In this document: positions 7,733 through 18,673 of the stretch, piece by piece
Numbering within the stretch: position 1 is the first letter of the stretch
Layout: every line of letters starts with the position of its first letter
Source: Planctomycetaceae bacterium
Lineage (GTDB): Bacteria > Planctomycetota > Planctomycetia > Planctomycetales > Planctomycetaceae
Length of the DNA stretch: 33,560 bases
Reading direction: 5' to 3'
Assembly: GCA_041398785.1 (NCBI GenBank)
Contig: JAWKUA010000040.1
Coordinates: forward strand, 1 to 33,560
The notes under the pieces: generated by a model
The model's input: only the letters and a program-made list of their open reading frames with translations
Told to the model about the DNA's origin: nothing
The model's database searches: none
Program-made: the position numbers and the translations under genes

Positions 7733-9103
7733 ATGGACAGCATCATCAGTCGGCTCAAATCCACACGCGATGCCGCGCAGGAACAGCTTTTCGACTTTCT
7801 GCGCATCCCCAGCATCAGCGCGGATTCAAGGCATAAACCGGACATGCAGCGTTGTGCTGAGTTCGTGCGATCGGCAATGGAAGCGGCCGGGCTGACCGCT
7901 CAGATCAATCCCACCAAAGGCCACCCGATCGTCTACGGCGAACGCATCGCAGACGAATCGCGGCCCACGATTTTGATCTACGGCCATTACGACGTGCAGC
8001 CCCCCGATCCTCTGGAGCTGTGGACGTCACCGCCGTTCGAACCGACCGTCCGCGACGGAAAGATCTATGCTCGCGGAGCCACCGATGACAAAGGCCAGTT
8101 GTTCACTCACCTGAAGTCTATCGAAGCGTGGATTCAGGAAACCGGGTCGCTGCCCGTGAACATCAAGTTCGTCGTCGAAGGCGAAGAAGAAGTCGGCAGC
8201 AACAACCTGGACCTGTTCCTGAAGGACAACACCGATCGACTGAAGGCCGACGTCGCCGTCATCAGCGATTCCAGCCAGTACGGAGACGGCGTTCCGGCGA
8301 TCCAGTACGGCCTGCGAGGCATCGTGGCGGCCGAAGTGCAGCTGACCGGTCCATCGAAGGATCTGCACAGCGGCGTCTTCGGCGGTGCCGTGGCCAATCC
8401 CGTCAACGCTTTGACACGATTGTGCGGAAGCCTGGTGGACGAAAACGGTCGCGTGCAGATTCCCGGCTTCTACGACGATGTCGCTCCGCTGACGGAAAAG
8501 GAGCAGGCGGAATTCGCGAGACTGCCGTTTTCTGAAGCCGAATTTCTGAAGCAAACCGGCAGCAGCGCGGTGTTCGGAGAGGCCGGCTATTCCACTCTCG
8601 AACGCCGCTGGACGCGACCGACCTGCGACATCAACGGAATTCTGGGCGGATACACCGGCGAAGGCCCCAAGACCATCGTGCCGTCAAAAGCGATGGCCAA
8701 GATCACCTGCCGACTGGTGCCGACTCAGCAGCCGAAGAAGATTCTGGATGCTCTGGAAGCGTTCCTGAAACCACAGGTTCCGCCGGGCCTGAAATTTGAT
8801 TTTCTGCGGTTTCACGGCTGCCCGGCATTCGTGTTTGATCCGACCAGTCCGTGGATTTCGGCGGCCAGCGAAGCTTTGCAGAAGGCGTTCGGCAACGCTC
8901 CGGTTTTCATCCGCGAAGGCGGTTCCATCCCGGTTGTGTCCAGCTTTCAGCAGATTCTGGGAATCGATACATTGCTGCTCGGCTGGGGCCGCAATACCGA
9001 CGACCTGCACAGTCCGAACGAACATTTTCACGTCGCCGACTTCCACAACGGGATCACAGCCAGTGCATACCTCTGGGAAGCGCTGGCCGGTGTGAAGTCG
9101 TAA
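7733..9103 (+). CDS. M20-family dipeptidase / metallopeptidase
   Basis: 456 residues from the ATG at 7733. The frame is open upstream, but homology-like sequence begins here. It is a di-zinc peptidase of the M20 (CNDP/carnosinase-like) group. Visible metal and catalytic motifs are YGHYDVQP (H85, D87), GATDDKG (D118/D119), VEGEEEVGS (E151-E153), SDS (D179), LHSG in the dimerisation lid (H212) and a C-terminal DDLHSPNE (H426). EGGSIPV near residues 395-401 is also typical. The length fits the family. The protein is cytoplasmic with no signal peptide, and likely hydrolyses dipeptides in nutrient turnover. It is transcribed alone; the gap of 115 bases to the next gene shows no clear terminator. 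Confidence 0.95.
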   Translation: MDSIISRLKSTRDAAQEQLFDFLRIPSISADSRHKPDMQRCAEFVRSAMEAAGLTAQINPTKGHPIVYGERIADESRPTILIYGHYDVQPPDPLELWTSPPFEPTVRDGKIYARGATDDKGQLFTHLKSIEAWIQETGSLPVNIKFVVEGEEEVGSNNLDLFLKDNTDRLKADVAVISDSSQYGDGVPAIQYGLRGIVAAEVQLTGPSKDLHSGVFGGAVANPVNALTRLCGSLVDENGRVQIPGFYDDVAPLTEKEQAEFARLPFSEAEFLKQTGSSAVFGEAGYSTLERRWTRPTCDINGILGGYTGEGPKTIVPSKAMAKITCRLVPTQQPKKILDALEAFLKPQVPPGLKFDFLRFHGCPAFVFDPTSPWISAASEALQKAFGNAPVFIREGGSIPVVSSFQQILGIDTLLLGWGRNTDDLHSPNEHFHVADFHNGITASAYLWEALAGVKS

Positions 9104-9218
9104 CGCGGCCTGCGTCACGCGACGCATGACCCGTGGTCGAAGACCGGGCCGTCAGTGCGGTTTTTGAAATCCCCGCGGTTCACGACCGTTCGCGTTTCAG
9201 CCGGCGGAGTCACCGAGG

Positions 9219-9506
9219 ATGAGCCAGCTATTCAGGACCCTTCGGCGATTGGTTGCTGAGGAAAAGTACGTCATCGGCCTGCACGCCTCCGAACGTCTGG
9301 AATAGCGTGGTATCATGGAATGGCAGGCGGTTGCCGGCATGCAGGATGGTGAGTTGCTGGCCGAGAAGCCGGATGCCGTGCCAAACCCGGCCGTTGACGT
9401 CATTAAGACACTTCCGGACGGAGCGGAGTTCAACGCAGTTTGGTCCCACCTGGAATCAAGCGGAGTCGCTAAACTGGTAACAGTTCATTTCTTTGACAGA
9501 GCGTAG
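9219..9506 (+). pseudogene. DUF4258 (toxin-like) gene interrupted by an in-frame amber codon
   Basis: From the ATG at 9219 (GGAG nine bases upstream) one frame encodes 95 codons, but codon 29 (9303-9305) is TAG. The flanking residues are HASERLE, stop, RGIMEWQ. The DUF4258 signature is HA-x-ER-x-x-x-RGI, and the interrupted position is normally Glu, so GAG to TAG is the simplest explanation. Downstream residues (DGELLAEKPDAVPNP, then LPDGAEFNAVW and KLVTVHFFD) continue the family pattern without a break. DUF4258 proteins are RelE/HigB-fold-like and often paired with small antitoxin-like proteins. The partner starts two bases after this stop. It may be a dead toxin, a sequencing error or, least likely, readthrough. 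A restart at the ATG at 9315 would give only a 63-residue fragment. Confidence 0.82.
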
Positions 9507-9508
9507 CG

Positions 9509-9736
9509 ATGCAGATTTCCGGAAAGCGAATTCGCCGAACGCGGCTTGTTCAGACGGACAAATATGTCGTGGCGATCAAGGTCGAGATGGTGATTCCGGA
9601 TGAAGATCCTTCCGAACCCTGCTACGAATCCGAGACTGTTCAGCTTCTGAAAGAAGTGAAGGAGCGGGCAGAGCGGGGAGATGTCGAATGGTTGACTGAA
9701 CGCGGCAAGGTTTACGCCGCCGTCGACGCCGCCTGA
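9509..9736 (+). CDS. Small partner protein of the DUF4258 gene (antitoxin-like)
   Basis: 75 residues, ATG at 9509, only two bases after the stop of the DUF4258 frame, so the two were translated as a pair. The sequence is basic at the N-terminus (ISGKRIRRTRL), then has two short beta-like segments (YVVAIKVEMVI), an acidic linker, and a helix (ETVQLLKEVKERAERGD) before WLTERGKVYAAVDAA. No DNA-binding motif is certain. I infer an antitoxin or immunity role from gene order alone. Its survival beside an interrupted toxin gene would fit decay of a toxin-antitoxin pair starting with the toxin. Confidence 0.75.
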   Translation: MQISGKRIRRTRLVQTDKYVVAIKVEMVIPDEDPSEPCYESETVQLLKEVKERAERGDVEWLTERGKVYAAVDAA

Positions 9737-9808
9737 CACCCGGTTTCAGCCGTGGTCCCGCACCCGGCTCAAACGAATTGTGAACACGGACACCGAAAGA
9801 CAACATTC

Positions 9809-11104
9809 ATGCTGGACCTGCAGTTCATCTGCGACAACAAAGATCAAATCGAACAAAACTGCCGCGACCGCGGCGTCAGCGTCGATGTCGCCGCCGTCAT
9901 CGCTTTGCGCGACGAACGCAACGCGCTGATCGCATCAGGGGACGAACTTCGCCGACAGCAAAAGGAAGTGTCGGCGAAGATCCCGAAGGCCTCGTCCGAC
10001 GAACGCCCGGCACTGATCGAGCAGGGTAAGTCGCTGCGCGAACAGATTGCCGAAACGGAAGCCAGTCAAAAAGTCCTCGACCAGCGACTGCGCGAACACC
10101 AGTCGCAGATCCCCAACATGACTCACCCCGATGCTCCCGTCGGCGGCGAAGACGACGCGGCGGAAATCCGAGTCTGGGGTGACAAACCAAAATTCGACTT
10201 CAAACCGCTGGATCACGTCGACATCGCCGCAAAGCTGGACCTGATCGACTTCGAAGCCGGTTCGCGAGTCGCCGGGCACGGATTCTATTACCTGAAGAAT
10301 GACGCCGTGATGCTGGAAATGGCGCTGGTGCAGTTCGCGCTCAGCAAGCTGCGCGGCGAAGGCTTCACGCTGTTCACAACGCCCGATCTGGCTCGCGATT
10401 CCGTGTTGGAAGGCATCGGCTTCAACCCGCGCGGCGACGAGACTCAGATTTACAGCGTCGCGGATTCCGATCTCAGCCTGGTGGCGACGGCCGAAATCAC
10501 GCTCGGCGGAGCCTGGAAGGACCAGACGTTCAATGTCGCCGACCTGCCGCTGAAGGTGGCCGGTCTGTCTCACTGTTTCCGCACCGAAGCCGGTGCTCAC
10601 GGCCGAGCGACTCGCGGCATCTATCGAGTTCACCAGTTCACAAAAGTCGAAATGTTCGGCTTCACGGCTCCGGATGTCGAAGCATCCAACGCGTTCCAGA
10701 TGGAAGTCGTTCGCATCGAAGAAGAGATCTTCCAGGCTCTGAAGATTCCCTATCGCCTGATCGACACGGCGACGGGAGATCTCGGCGGGCCGGCGTTTCG
10801 CAAGTTCGATCTGGAAGCCTGGATGCCGGGCCGCGGCGATGCAGGCGAATACGGCGAAGTCACATCGGCGTCGAACTGCACCGACTACCAGGCTCGGCGA
10901 TTGAACATCCGCTGCAAGTCACCGGACAAAAAGGGAACTCAGTTCGTCCACACGCTGAACGGCACCGCGATTTCCTGCGCGCGAGCCATCATTGCCATCC
11001 TGGAAAACTATCAGCAGGCCGACGGCAGCGTCGTCATCCCGGAAGTCCTGAGACAGTGGGTTGGCACGGACCGGATCACGCCGCGGGCGACCAGCGCGAC
11101 GTAA
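9809..11104 (+). CDS. serS: Seryl-tRNA synthetase
   Basis: 431 residues from the ATG at 9809 (MLDLQFICDN, the usual SerRS start). The N-terminal part to about residue 100 is the helical tRNA-binding arm, rich in Glu, Arg and Gln. The class II catalytic core follows, with motif 2 FRTEAGAHGRATRGIYRVHQ and motif 3 GTAISCARAIIAILENYQ. TGDLGGPAFRKFDLEAWMPG and EVTSASNCTDYQARR are the serine/ATP-site segments. The enzyme charges tRNA-Ser (and tRNA-Sec where present) in the cytoplasm. Length and motifs are complete. It is convergent with the Nudix gene, with only 15 bases between the stop codons. Confidence 0.98.
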   Translation: MLDLQFICDNKDQIEQNCRDRGVSVDVAAVIALRDERNALIASGDELRRQQKEVSAKIPKASSDERPALIEQGKSLREQIAETEASQKVLDQRLREHQSQIPNMTHPDAPVGGEDDAAEIRVWGDKPKFDFKPLDHVDIAAKLDLIDFEAGSRVAGHGFYYLKNDAVMLEMALVQFALSKLRGEGFTLFTTPDLARDSVLEGIGFNPRGDETQIYSVADSDLSLVATAEITLGGAWKDQTFNVADLPLKVAGLSHCFRTEAGAHGRATRGIYRVHQFTKVEMFGFTAPDVEASNAFQMEVVRIEEEIFQALKIPYRLIDTATGDLGGPAFRKFDLEAWMPGRGDAGEYGEVTSASNCTDYQARRLNIRCKSPDKKGTQFVHTLNGTAISCARAIIAILENYQQADGSVVIPEVLRQWVGTDRITPRATSAT

Positions 11105-11119
11105 CGCAGCCGGCGGGAT

Positions 11120-11599
11120 TCAATGCGACCGCAGGTGCTGTTCGAGCGCCGCCAGCAGCGGGTCGATTGTTTTTGCCTGAATCCTGTGCGGCGGCGACCA
11201 GTCGAACCACTTGAAACCGGGATGTTCTGTCAGCACCAGATCTCGCTTTTCCGGCAGACGGCCAAGGAAAATCAGCAGCGATTTTTCAACAGGCCCGGTT
11301 CCCCTGCCGTAACGCTTGCCGCTGACCTGATAGCGGTGTTCGAAGCAAAACCCGGAATCGACTTCGATGTGGCTTTCGTCGATGCCGGTTTCTTCTTCCA
11401 GCTCCCGCAAGGCACACTGCAGATCCGTCTCACCCGGATCGACGTGGCCCTTGGGCAGATCCCAGCGGTCGTGATGTCGCATCAGCAGAAACGATTCGAC
11501 CGGATCACCGGTCACGATCAGGAAGCCGCAGGAACGAGGTTCTTTGGCGGGCGGCTTGTCCCGCGAACCGCTTTTCGGGGAGCTGCTCTTGCCGGACAT
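11120..11599 (-). CDS. Nudix hydrolase (Ap4A-hydrolase-like)
   Basis: 159 residues. The Nudix box runs from G51 to I73: GHVDPGETD, then ALRELEEETGI, matching G-x5-E-x7-RE-U-x-EE-x-GU with E57, R65, E66, E69 and E70. WDLPKGHVDPGE and the C-terminal FKWFDWSPP resemble bacterial diadenosine tetraphosphate hydrolases of the MutT/NUDT2 type. That would make it a cytoplasmic house-cleaning enzyme that cleaves dinucleoside polyphosphates. The first 20 residues (SGKSSSPKSGSRDK) are a disordered basic tail. The start is supported by GGAGG nine bases upstream, inside the end of the preceding Nudix gene, whose stop is two bases away. The two genes are therefore co-transcribed. Confidence 0.93.
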   Translation of the reverse strand: MSGKSSSPKSGSRDKPPAKEPRSCGFLIVTGDPVESFLLMRHHDRWDLPKGHVDPGETDLQCALRELEEETGIDESHIEVDSGFCFEHRYQVSGKRYGRGTGPVEKSLLIFLGRLPEKRDLVLTEHPGFKWFDWSPPHRIQAKTIDPLLAALEQHLRSH

Positions 11600-11601
11600 C
11601 G

Positions 11602-12201
11602 TCAGAGTCCTCCTTCGGGCGGCGGAAAGTCCGGGTGAAACGCGACATCGGGAATTCGCTGACCACGGTGTTCCGGTCGCGACGTAAACGGCTGCAGCAC
11701 AGGCCTGCCGTTAAGACTGAGATAGTCCCGCAGCGTCCAGTGATTGACGGGAAACGCCAGTTCGTCCCACGGCAGTTGCGATTCCGCCGGCGGAAACAGT
11801 CCGACGTCCAGCGATTCGTCGCCAGCCTGCATTGCGGGACCGGTCAGGTCGGCCAGGTACACCAGATGCACCTGCCCGATTCGCGGGATGGAGTACGTCG
11901 CCAGCAGTGACCGGATGCGAACGTCTGCGCCGGCTTCTTCCCGAACCTCACGGCAGGCGCCTTCTTCCGCGGTTTCCCCGATTTCCAGAAACCCGCCGGG
12001 CAGCGACCAGAATCCATACCGCGGCGGAATGGCTCGACGACACAACAGGATCTGCTGTTCCCAGCAACAAACCGCCGAAACGATGATGCGGGGATTCTCA
12101 TAGTGAACCCAGCCGCAGTCACGACAGACGTCGCGTTCGTGAGTATCGCCGGCCGGAACGCACCGCTGAAAATTGCCGTATTTCGAAATCGGTATGTTCA
12201 T
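11602..12201 (-). CDS. Nudix hydrolase with a partial zinc ribbon (NudC/YjaD-like)
   Basis: 199 residues from the ATG at 12201; a GTG one codon earlier is an alternative. A Nudix box at residues 70-92 (GFLEIGETAEE, REVREEAG; E76, R84, E85, E88, E89) is complete. Before it is CVPAGDTHERDVCRDCGW (C14, C26, C29), then HYENPRIIVSAV, which is the usual end of the zinc ribbon in NADH-pyrophosphatase-like proteins. The first CxxC of that ribbon, normally at the very N-terminus, is absent: residues 5-13 read ISKYGNFQR. Either the ribbon is degenerate or zinc is bound with three cysteines plus another ligand. The likely substrate is a nucleoside diphosphate derivative. It is the first gene of a two-Nudix operon. 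Confidence 0.9.
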   Translation of the reverse strand: MNIPISKYGNFQRCVPAGDTHERDVCRDCGWVHYENPRIIVSAVCCWEQQILLCRRAIPPRYGFWSLPGGFLEIGETAEEGACREVREEAGADVRIRSLLATYSIPRIGQVHLVYLADLTGPAMQAGDESLDVGLFPPAESQLPWDELAFPVNHWTLRDYLSLNGRPVLQPFTSRPEHRGQRIPDVAFHPDFPPPEGGL

Positions 12202-12250
12202 CACAGTTGCGGACGAATTGAACGTTCAGGATACGCGATGACTTCCGGTT

Positions 12251-12772
12251 CTATCGTGTCTCACCGCTGTCGGCCGGCTTTGAAGCGTCCGCGTCGGTCC
12301 CGGAAGCGGAAGCCGAATCGACCGAACCCGCCGGCGACGGGCGGACTTTGACGAATCCGGAGATCCCGACGATCACGGCTGCGATCAACAGCACGACTCC
12401 CATCCACTTCCTGGCGTCGTCGCGAATCTTCTGAGTCCCCGCGCTGCGTCCCACCAATGCCGACGCAAAAAAGAACACGACCAGCGCCAACAGAATCTTG
12501 ATTCCCAGCAGCATGTGGTAGGTGCCATCACCCTTGTGCTGCGGACCGGTGACGGCAAGGTAATTGTAGAACCCGCTGGTCAGGAACAGCAGAATTCCCA
12601 CATGCACGAACCTCTTCCAGCGGTTACGGATCTTCTGCGCCAACTCGGGAGATTCGCCCTGCATCGCGGGCATCAGTACGAGCCAGTTGAACGCCGTCCC
12701 GCCGACCAGCAGAATGGCAACGCCAACGTGAGCCACTCGGGCAATCAGCGGAAGCACCATCGAACCATCCAT
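12251..12772 (-). CDS. Small multi-pass membrane protein, CopD-like
   Basis: 173 residues with four hydrophobic segments, at about residues 7-30, 54-70, 85-108 and 122-141, followed by a Ser/Asp/Ala-rich soluble tail of about 30 residues. The first helices carry His (RVAHVGVAILLVGG, KRFVHVGILLF) and MLLGIKILLAL is reminiscent of the CopD / DUF2269 membrane family. These proteins are linked to copper or haem handling, but no copper-specific gene is adjacent, so the function is inference. The start is uncertain: a second Met lies four codons in. The gene ends 50 bases before the Nudix pair on the same strand. Confidence 0.82.
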   Translation of the reverse strand: MDGSMVLPLIARVAHVGVAILLVGGTAFNWLVLMPAMQGESPELAQKIRNRWKRFVHVGILLFLTSGFYNYLAVTGPQHKGDGTYHMLLGIKILLALVVFFFASALVGRSAGTQKIRDDARKWMGVVLLIAAVIVGISGFVKVRPSPAGSVDSASASGTDADASKPADSGETR

Positions 12773-12891
12773 TATCCGTCTTTCAAATCAGATCGCGGCC
12801 GGCAGAAAATCAGGCTCCATCGGCTGAAAATGCTCTGCCAGCGGCAGAAGCAAACTTCCGTGGTTTGAGCCAACGCCAGTCGGAAACAGAA

Positions 12892-12920
12892 AACGCTCGC
12901 GACGAAACCGTGCGAGCGTT
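12892..12920 (-). terminator. Rho-independent terminator downstream of tRNA-Thr
   Basis: The arms 12892-12900 and 12912-12920 form a perfect 9-bp stem (AACGCTCGC/GCGAGCGTT) with an 11-base loop. Read on the minus strand the stem is followed by TTTTCTGTTTCC. It lies 49 bases after the tRNA 3' end, in the same direction. A second hairpin (12940-12946 with 12954-12960, 7 bp) lies between them without a T tract. Confidence 0.78.
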
Positions 12921-12968
12921 AGGAAATCGAAAGTCATGCCGCTTTGCACAACACAAAGCGTGATGAAG

Positions 12969-13041
12969 AGCCGCCGATCAGACTTGAACTGATGACCTAT
13001 GCTTTACGAAAGCATCGCTCTGCCAACTGAGCTACGGCGGC
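12969..13041 (-). tRNA. tRNA-Thr, anticodon CGU
   Basis: 73 bases that fold as a full cloverleaf. The acceptor stem GCCGCCG pairs perfectly with CGGCGGC. The D stem is GCTC/GAGC with loop AGTTGGCA. The anticodon stem is ATGCT/AGCAT with loop TTCGTAA, so the anticodon is CGT (plus-strand positions 13006-13008). The T stem is ATCAG/CTGAT with loop TTCAAGT. The discriminator is T. The CCA end is not encoded. It reads ACG threonine codons. Confidence 0.97.
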
Positions 13042-13152
13042 AAATTCGGACATTCGACCGGTTGAATCAGCCCGCGTCGAAGTGTCGGGAAGTATCGGAA
13101 TCAGTGGTCCGCTTTGCAAGTGGGAAAACGTTGTTTGCCAGCGTGCAGCGCG

Positions 13153-13180
13153 GCTGGGTTCCCGCCTGCGCGGGAATGAC
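13153..13180. repeat. REP-like dispersed palindrome
   Basis: The core TTCCCGC-CTGC-GCGGGAA (13159-13165 with 13170-13176, 7-bp stem) is flanked by GGG and ATGACGGG. This short motif is widespread as an intergenic repeat in many unrelated bacteria. It lies between the mutS stop (13218) and the tRNA gene. It could act as a weak transcript end for mutS. Confidence 0.6.
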
Positions 13181-13217
13181 GGGGTGTGTTTGGCTGCGGG
13201 GCAGGGACACGGCGATG

Positions 13218-15932
<2,715 letters not shown>

Positions 15933-15990
15933 CGCTTGTTCCTGCGGAGGTCGAAGTGGAAAAAATACGGCTGGCAGGATACTGGACGTT

Positions 15991-16052
15991 GGGAATTGAG
16001 AATGGAGGACGCTAAGCCACGCCGCATTCTCAATTCGCTATTCTCAATTCCC
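15991..16052. repeat. Intergenic inverted repeat
   Basis: GGGAATTGAGAAT (15991-16003) is perfectly inverted at 16040-16052 (13 bp). An extra direct copy, ATTCTCAATT, lies at 16026-16035. There is no coding content. It sits in the 258-bp gap between mutS and prs, upstream of mutS, with further hairpins to its right. Confidence 0.7.
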
Positions 16053-16070
16053 TCATCCCTCGTTTCCCTC

Positions 16071-16169
16071 GTTCCAGTGCTCCAACCCTGGAACTCGCTG
16101 CCAGAAAGGCTCCGCCTTCCCGCGAACCCGACGTCGGGATTCGTCAAACCCGAGACACCCGGTTTGACG
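16071..16169. repeat. Cluster of intergenic hairpins downstream of prs
   Basis: There are two separate stems: GTTCCAG (16071-16077) with CTGGAAC (16088-16094), and CGTCAAACC (16142-16150) with GGTTTGACG (16161-16169, 9 bp, 10-base loop). The second begins 22 bases after the prs stop and may end that transcript, although it lacks a T tract. The intervening sequence (CTGCCAGAAAGGCTCCGCC) looks like a dispersed, non-coding repeat. Confidence 0.5.
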
Positions 16170-16190
16170 TTCGTGACTTGTCCCGCGGCC

Positions 16191-17210
16191 TCACACCTGC
16201 TTTTCATCCGGGAACAGCATACTGACGCTGGTTCGGTCGTGGATGCTGCGGATGGCCTGAGCGAACAGCGGGGCGACGGAGATGATTTCCAGCTTTGGCG
16301 TCAGTGGTTCAAAGGGGGCTTCGATGGTGTCGGTCATGAACATTCGTTCGATGAGGCTGTTCTGAATTCTGGCGGCAGCGCCGCGGGACAGCACTCCGTG
16401 AGACACCGCGGCATAGATCTCTCTGGCGCCGCGCTCCTTCAGGACTTCCGCCATGCTGCACAGTGAACCGCCGGTGATTGTGAAGTCGTCCACCATCAGC
16501 ACATTGCGGCCTTTCACGTCGCCGATGACTTCCAGAATTTCGGCCTGTTCGGAATGATCGGTGCGCGTCTTGTTGCCGATGACAACGGGGACTCCCAGCA
16601 GGTTGGCAAACGCGGCGGCTGACTTGGCGAATCCGGCGTCCGGGCTGCAGATCACCAGGTTGTCGATTCCCAGCGTCTGAATGTGCTCACAGATGACCGC
16701 GCGAGCATACAGATGATCGACCGGAACGCTGAAGAAGCCCTGAATCTGCGGGCTGTGCAGGTCCATGGTCAGCACGCGGTCGGCTCCGGCCGCTTCGATG
16801 GCGTCGGCGCACACGCGAGCACGAATCGACACGCGCGGCTCGTCCTTCTTATCGCCCTTCGCGTAGCTGAAGTACGGGATGACGGCTGTGATGTTCTGAG
16901 CACTCGCGCGCTTCAGCGCGTCGATCCAGAACAGCAGTTCCACAAAGTTGTCATTGACCGGCTGGTGAACTCCCTGCACGATGAATGTGTCCCGGCCGCG
17001 GACGTTTTCCAGAATCCGCACGAACACGTTGCCTTCGCTGAACACCTGAGCCTGGCAGGGAGTCAGCCGCACTCCCAGTTCGTTGGCGATCTTCTGAGCG
17101 AAGACGGGATTCCCGGAGCCCGCAAGAATCGCCAGATCTCCCTGAGGCGGCTGAAAACGGTGCAGACGCGGCCCCTGTCGACTGTCGGGCGAGTTGGAAA
17201 CCGGATTCAT
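16191..17210 (-). CDS. prs: Ribose-phosphate pyrophosphokinase (PRPP synthase)
   Basis: 339 residues from the ATG at 17210. It makes PRPP from ribose 5-phosphate and ATP for nucleotide, His and Trp synthesis. The PRPP-binding loop VDDFTITGG is near residues 238-246. Other conserved parts are ILAGSGNPVFAQKIANELG near the N-terminus, LTMDLHSPQIQGFF, VVIGNKTRTDHSEQAE, and the C-terminal ISVAPLFAQAIRSIH. The catalytic flexible-loop area reads YFSYAKGDKKDEPRVSI, a variant of the usual Y-x-R-x-D-+-K, so it is not the commonest class I type. The N-terminal 25 residues are extra and low in complexity. It is divergent from serC. Confidence 0.95.
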   Translation of the reverse strand: MNPVSNSPDSRQGPRLHRFQPPQGDLAILAGSGNPVFAQKIANELGVRLTPCQAQVFSEGNVFVRILENVRGRDTFIVQGVHQPVNDNFVELLFWIDALKRASAQNITAVIPYFSYAKGDKKDEPRVSIRARVCADAIEAAGADRVLTMDLHSPQIQGFFSVPVDHLYARAVICEHIQTLGIDNLVICSPDAGFAKSAAAFANLLGVPVVIGNKTRTDHSEQAEILEVIGDVKGRNVLMVDDFTITGGSLCSMAEVLKERGAREIYAAVSHGVLSRGAAARIQNSLIERMFMTDTIEAPFEPLTPKLEIISVAPLFAQAIRSIHDRTSVSMLFPDEKQV

Positions 17211-17528
17211 GAATGACGAGCCGGGGCAGGGTCGAAGACGGGTTCGTGAGGCGGCGAGCGGGCATCTTATCGGTGGGAAATGGTAACTCAAGCGGAGTCC
17301 GCCGTCCGCTTTCCGTAATCCGTCGATCAGCGCGGCATCTCTCCGGCACGAAGCGAAATTCGTTGCACGGGGTCACCCTGCGGACAGCGCGCGGGCTTTC
17401 TGGCATTCCATGCATTCGACTCTAGAATCCCCGTTTCGTCAGCCCGGTTGTCTGCGAGCTGACGTCGCGCCGAACGCCGTTGCGGCATGTTCGGCAGCGA
17501 AAGCCATCACTCCATCGAAAGCCCCGCG
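17211..17528. other. Divergent intergenic region between prs and serC
   Basis: 318 bases that must hold the promoters of both genes. I see no gene, riboswitch, strong sigma-70 box or long inverted repeat in it. Confidence 0.6.
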
Positions 17529-18611
17529 ATGACAAATCGCATCTGGAATTTTTCCGCCGGCCCGGCCGTGCTGCCCGAAAGTGTCCTTGAGGAAGCCCGC
17601 GACAATCTGCTGTCGCTGGGAAAAACGGGAGTCGGCATCTGCGAACATTCACATCGCGGCAAGGCGTTTGTCGCCGTGGCGGAGGAAGCGGAGGCTTTGT
17701 GCCGTGAGATCGCCGGCATCCCTGACAACTACAAAGTGCTGTTTCTTCAGGGCGGCGCGTCGCTGCAGTTCGGCATGGTTCCGATGAACTTTCTGTCGCC
17801 CGATCGGACGGCTGATTATCTGGTCACCGGATCGTGGTCGCAGAAGGCCGTCAAGGAAGCGAAGTTGTTTGGGAACGTGCATACCGTGTGTTCCAGCGAA
17901 GACCGAAACTTCAACTACATCCCGATCGAAAACCATTTCAGCGAGTCGCCGGAGTACGTTCACTTCACATCGAACAACACAATCTTCGGCACTCAGTTCG
18001 CGCATGAACCGGCGGGTTTCAGCAACGCCGCGTTTCTGGTCTGCGATGCCAGCAGCGACATCTTCAGCCGCCCGATCGAGGTGTCCCGGTACGGCATCAT
18101 CTATGCGGGAGCACAAAAGAATCTGGGTCCCAGCGGCGTGACGCTGGTCATCATTCGCGACGAACTGGTCGACCGCGCCGGCAGAGATCTCACCGCCATG
18201 ATGCAATATCGAACTCACGCGGCCAATGAGTCAATGTACAACACGCCGCCGACGTTCGGCATTTATCTGATGATGCTGGTCTTCCGCTGGATCAAAGCCG
18301 GCGGCGGACTGGAAGGCATGCAGCAGCGCAACCAGGCGAAGGCCGAAAAGCTGTACAACTTCCTGGACAGCAGCAGCCTGTTTCAGCCGACAGCGCGCGA
18401 AGACAGCCGGTCGCTGATGAATGTCTGTTTCGTCACCGGCGATGAACAGAAGGATGCGGCATTCGTCAGGCAGGCCGAAGCCAGCGGCTTCAGCGCTTTG
18501 AAGGGACACCGCAGCGTGGGCGGCATGAGAGCCAGCATTTACAACGCATTTCCTCCGGCCGGTGTCGACGCATTGATTCAGTTCATGAAGGACTTTGAAG
18601 CGGCCGGGTAG
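17529..18611 (+). CDS. serC: Phosphoserine aminotransferase
   Basis: 360 residues from the ATG at 17529 (MTNRIWNFSAGPAVLPESV, the typical SerC opening). It is a PLP enzyme of the class V fold that converts 3-phosphohydroxypyruvate and glutamate to phosphoserine; it also serves pyridoxine synthesis in some bacteria. The Schiff-base lysine is K197 in GAQKNLGPSG, matching the family position. Other conserved parts are FLQGGASLQFGMVPMNF, SNNTIFGTQF, and the end GHRSVGGMRASIYNAFP. Length matches the family. No serA or serB is adjacent. It converges on uvrC, leaving 62 bases between the stops. Confidence 0.97.
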   Translation: MTNRIWNFSAGPAVLPESVLEEARDNLLSLGKTGVGICEHSHRGKAFVAVAEEAEALCREIAGIPDNYKVLFLQGGASLQFGMVPMNFLSPDRTADYLVTGSWSQKAVKEAKLFGNVHTVCSSEDRNFNYIPIENHFSESPEYVHFTSNNTIFGTQFAHEPAGFSNAAFLVCDASSDIFSRPIEVSRYGIIYAGAQKNLGPSGVTLVIIRDELVDRAGRDLTAMMQYRTHAANESMYNTPPTFGIYLMMLVFRWIKAGGGLEGMQQRNQAKAEKLYNFLDSSSLFQPTAREDSRSLMNVCFVTGDEQKDAAFVRQAEASGFSALKGHRSVGGMRASIYNAFPPAGVDALIQFMKDFEAAG

Positions 18612-18673
18612 GGCAACGGTCAGCATCCGGCAACGTGTTCGGTGCCGATCGCGGGGGACGCGCGGAATCCGGC

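Noticed and set aside
9315..9506. Independent 63-residue gene
   Set aside because: It is the downstream part of the interrupted DUF4258 frame and lacks its own ribosome-binding site.
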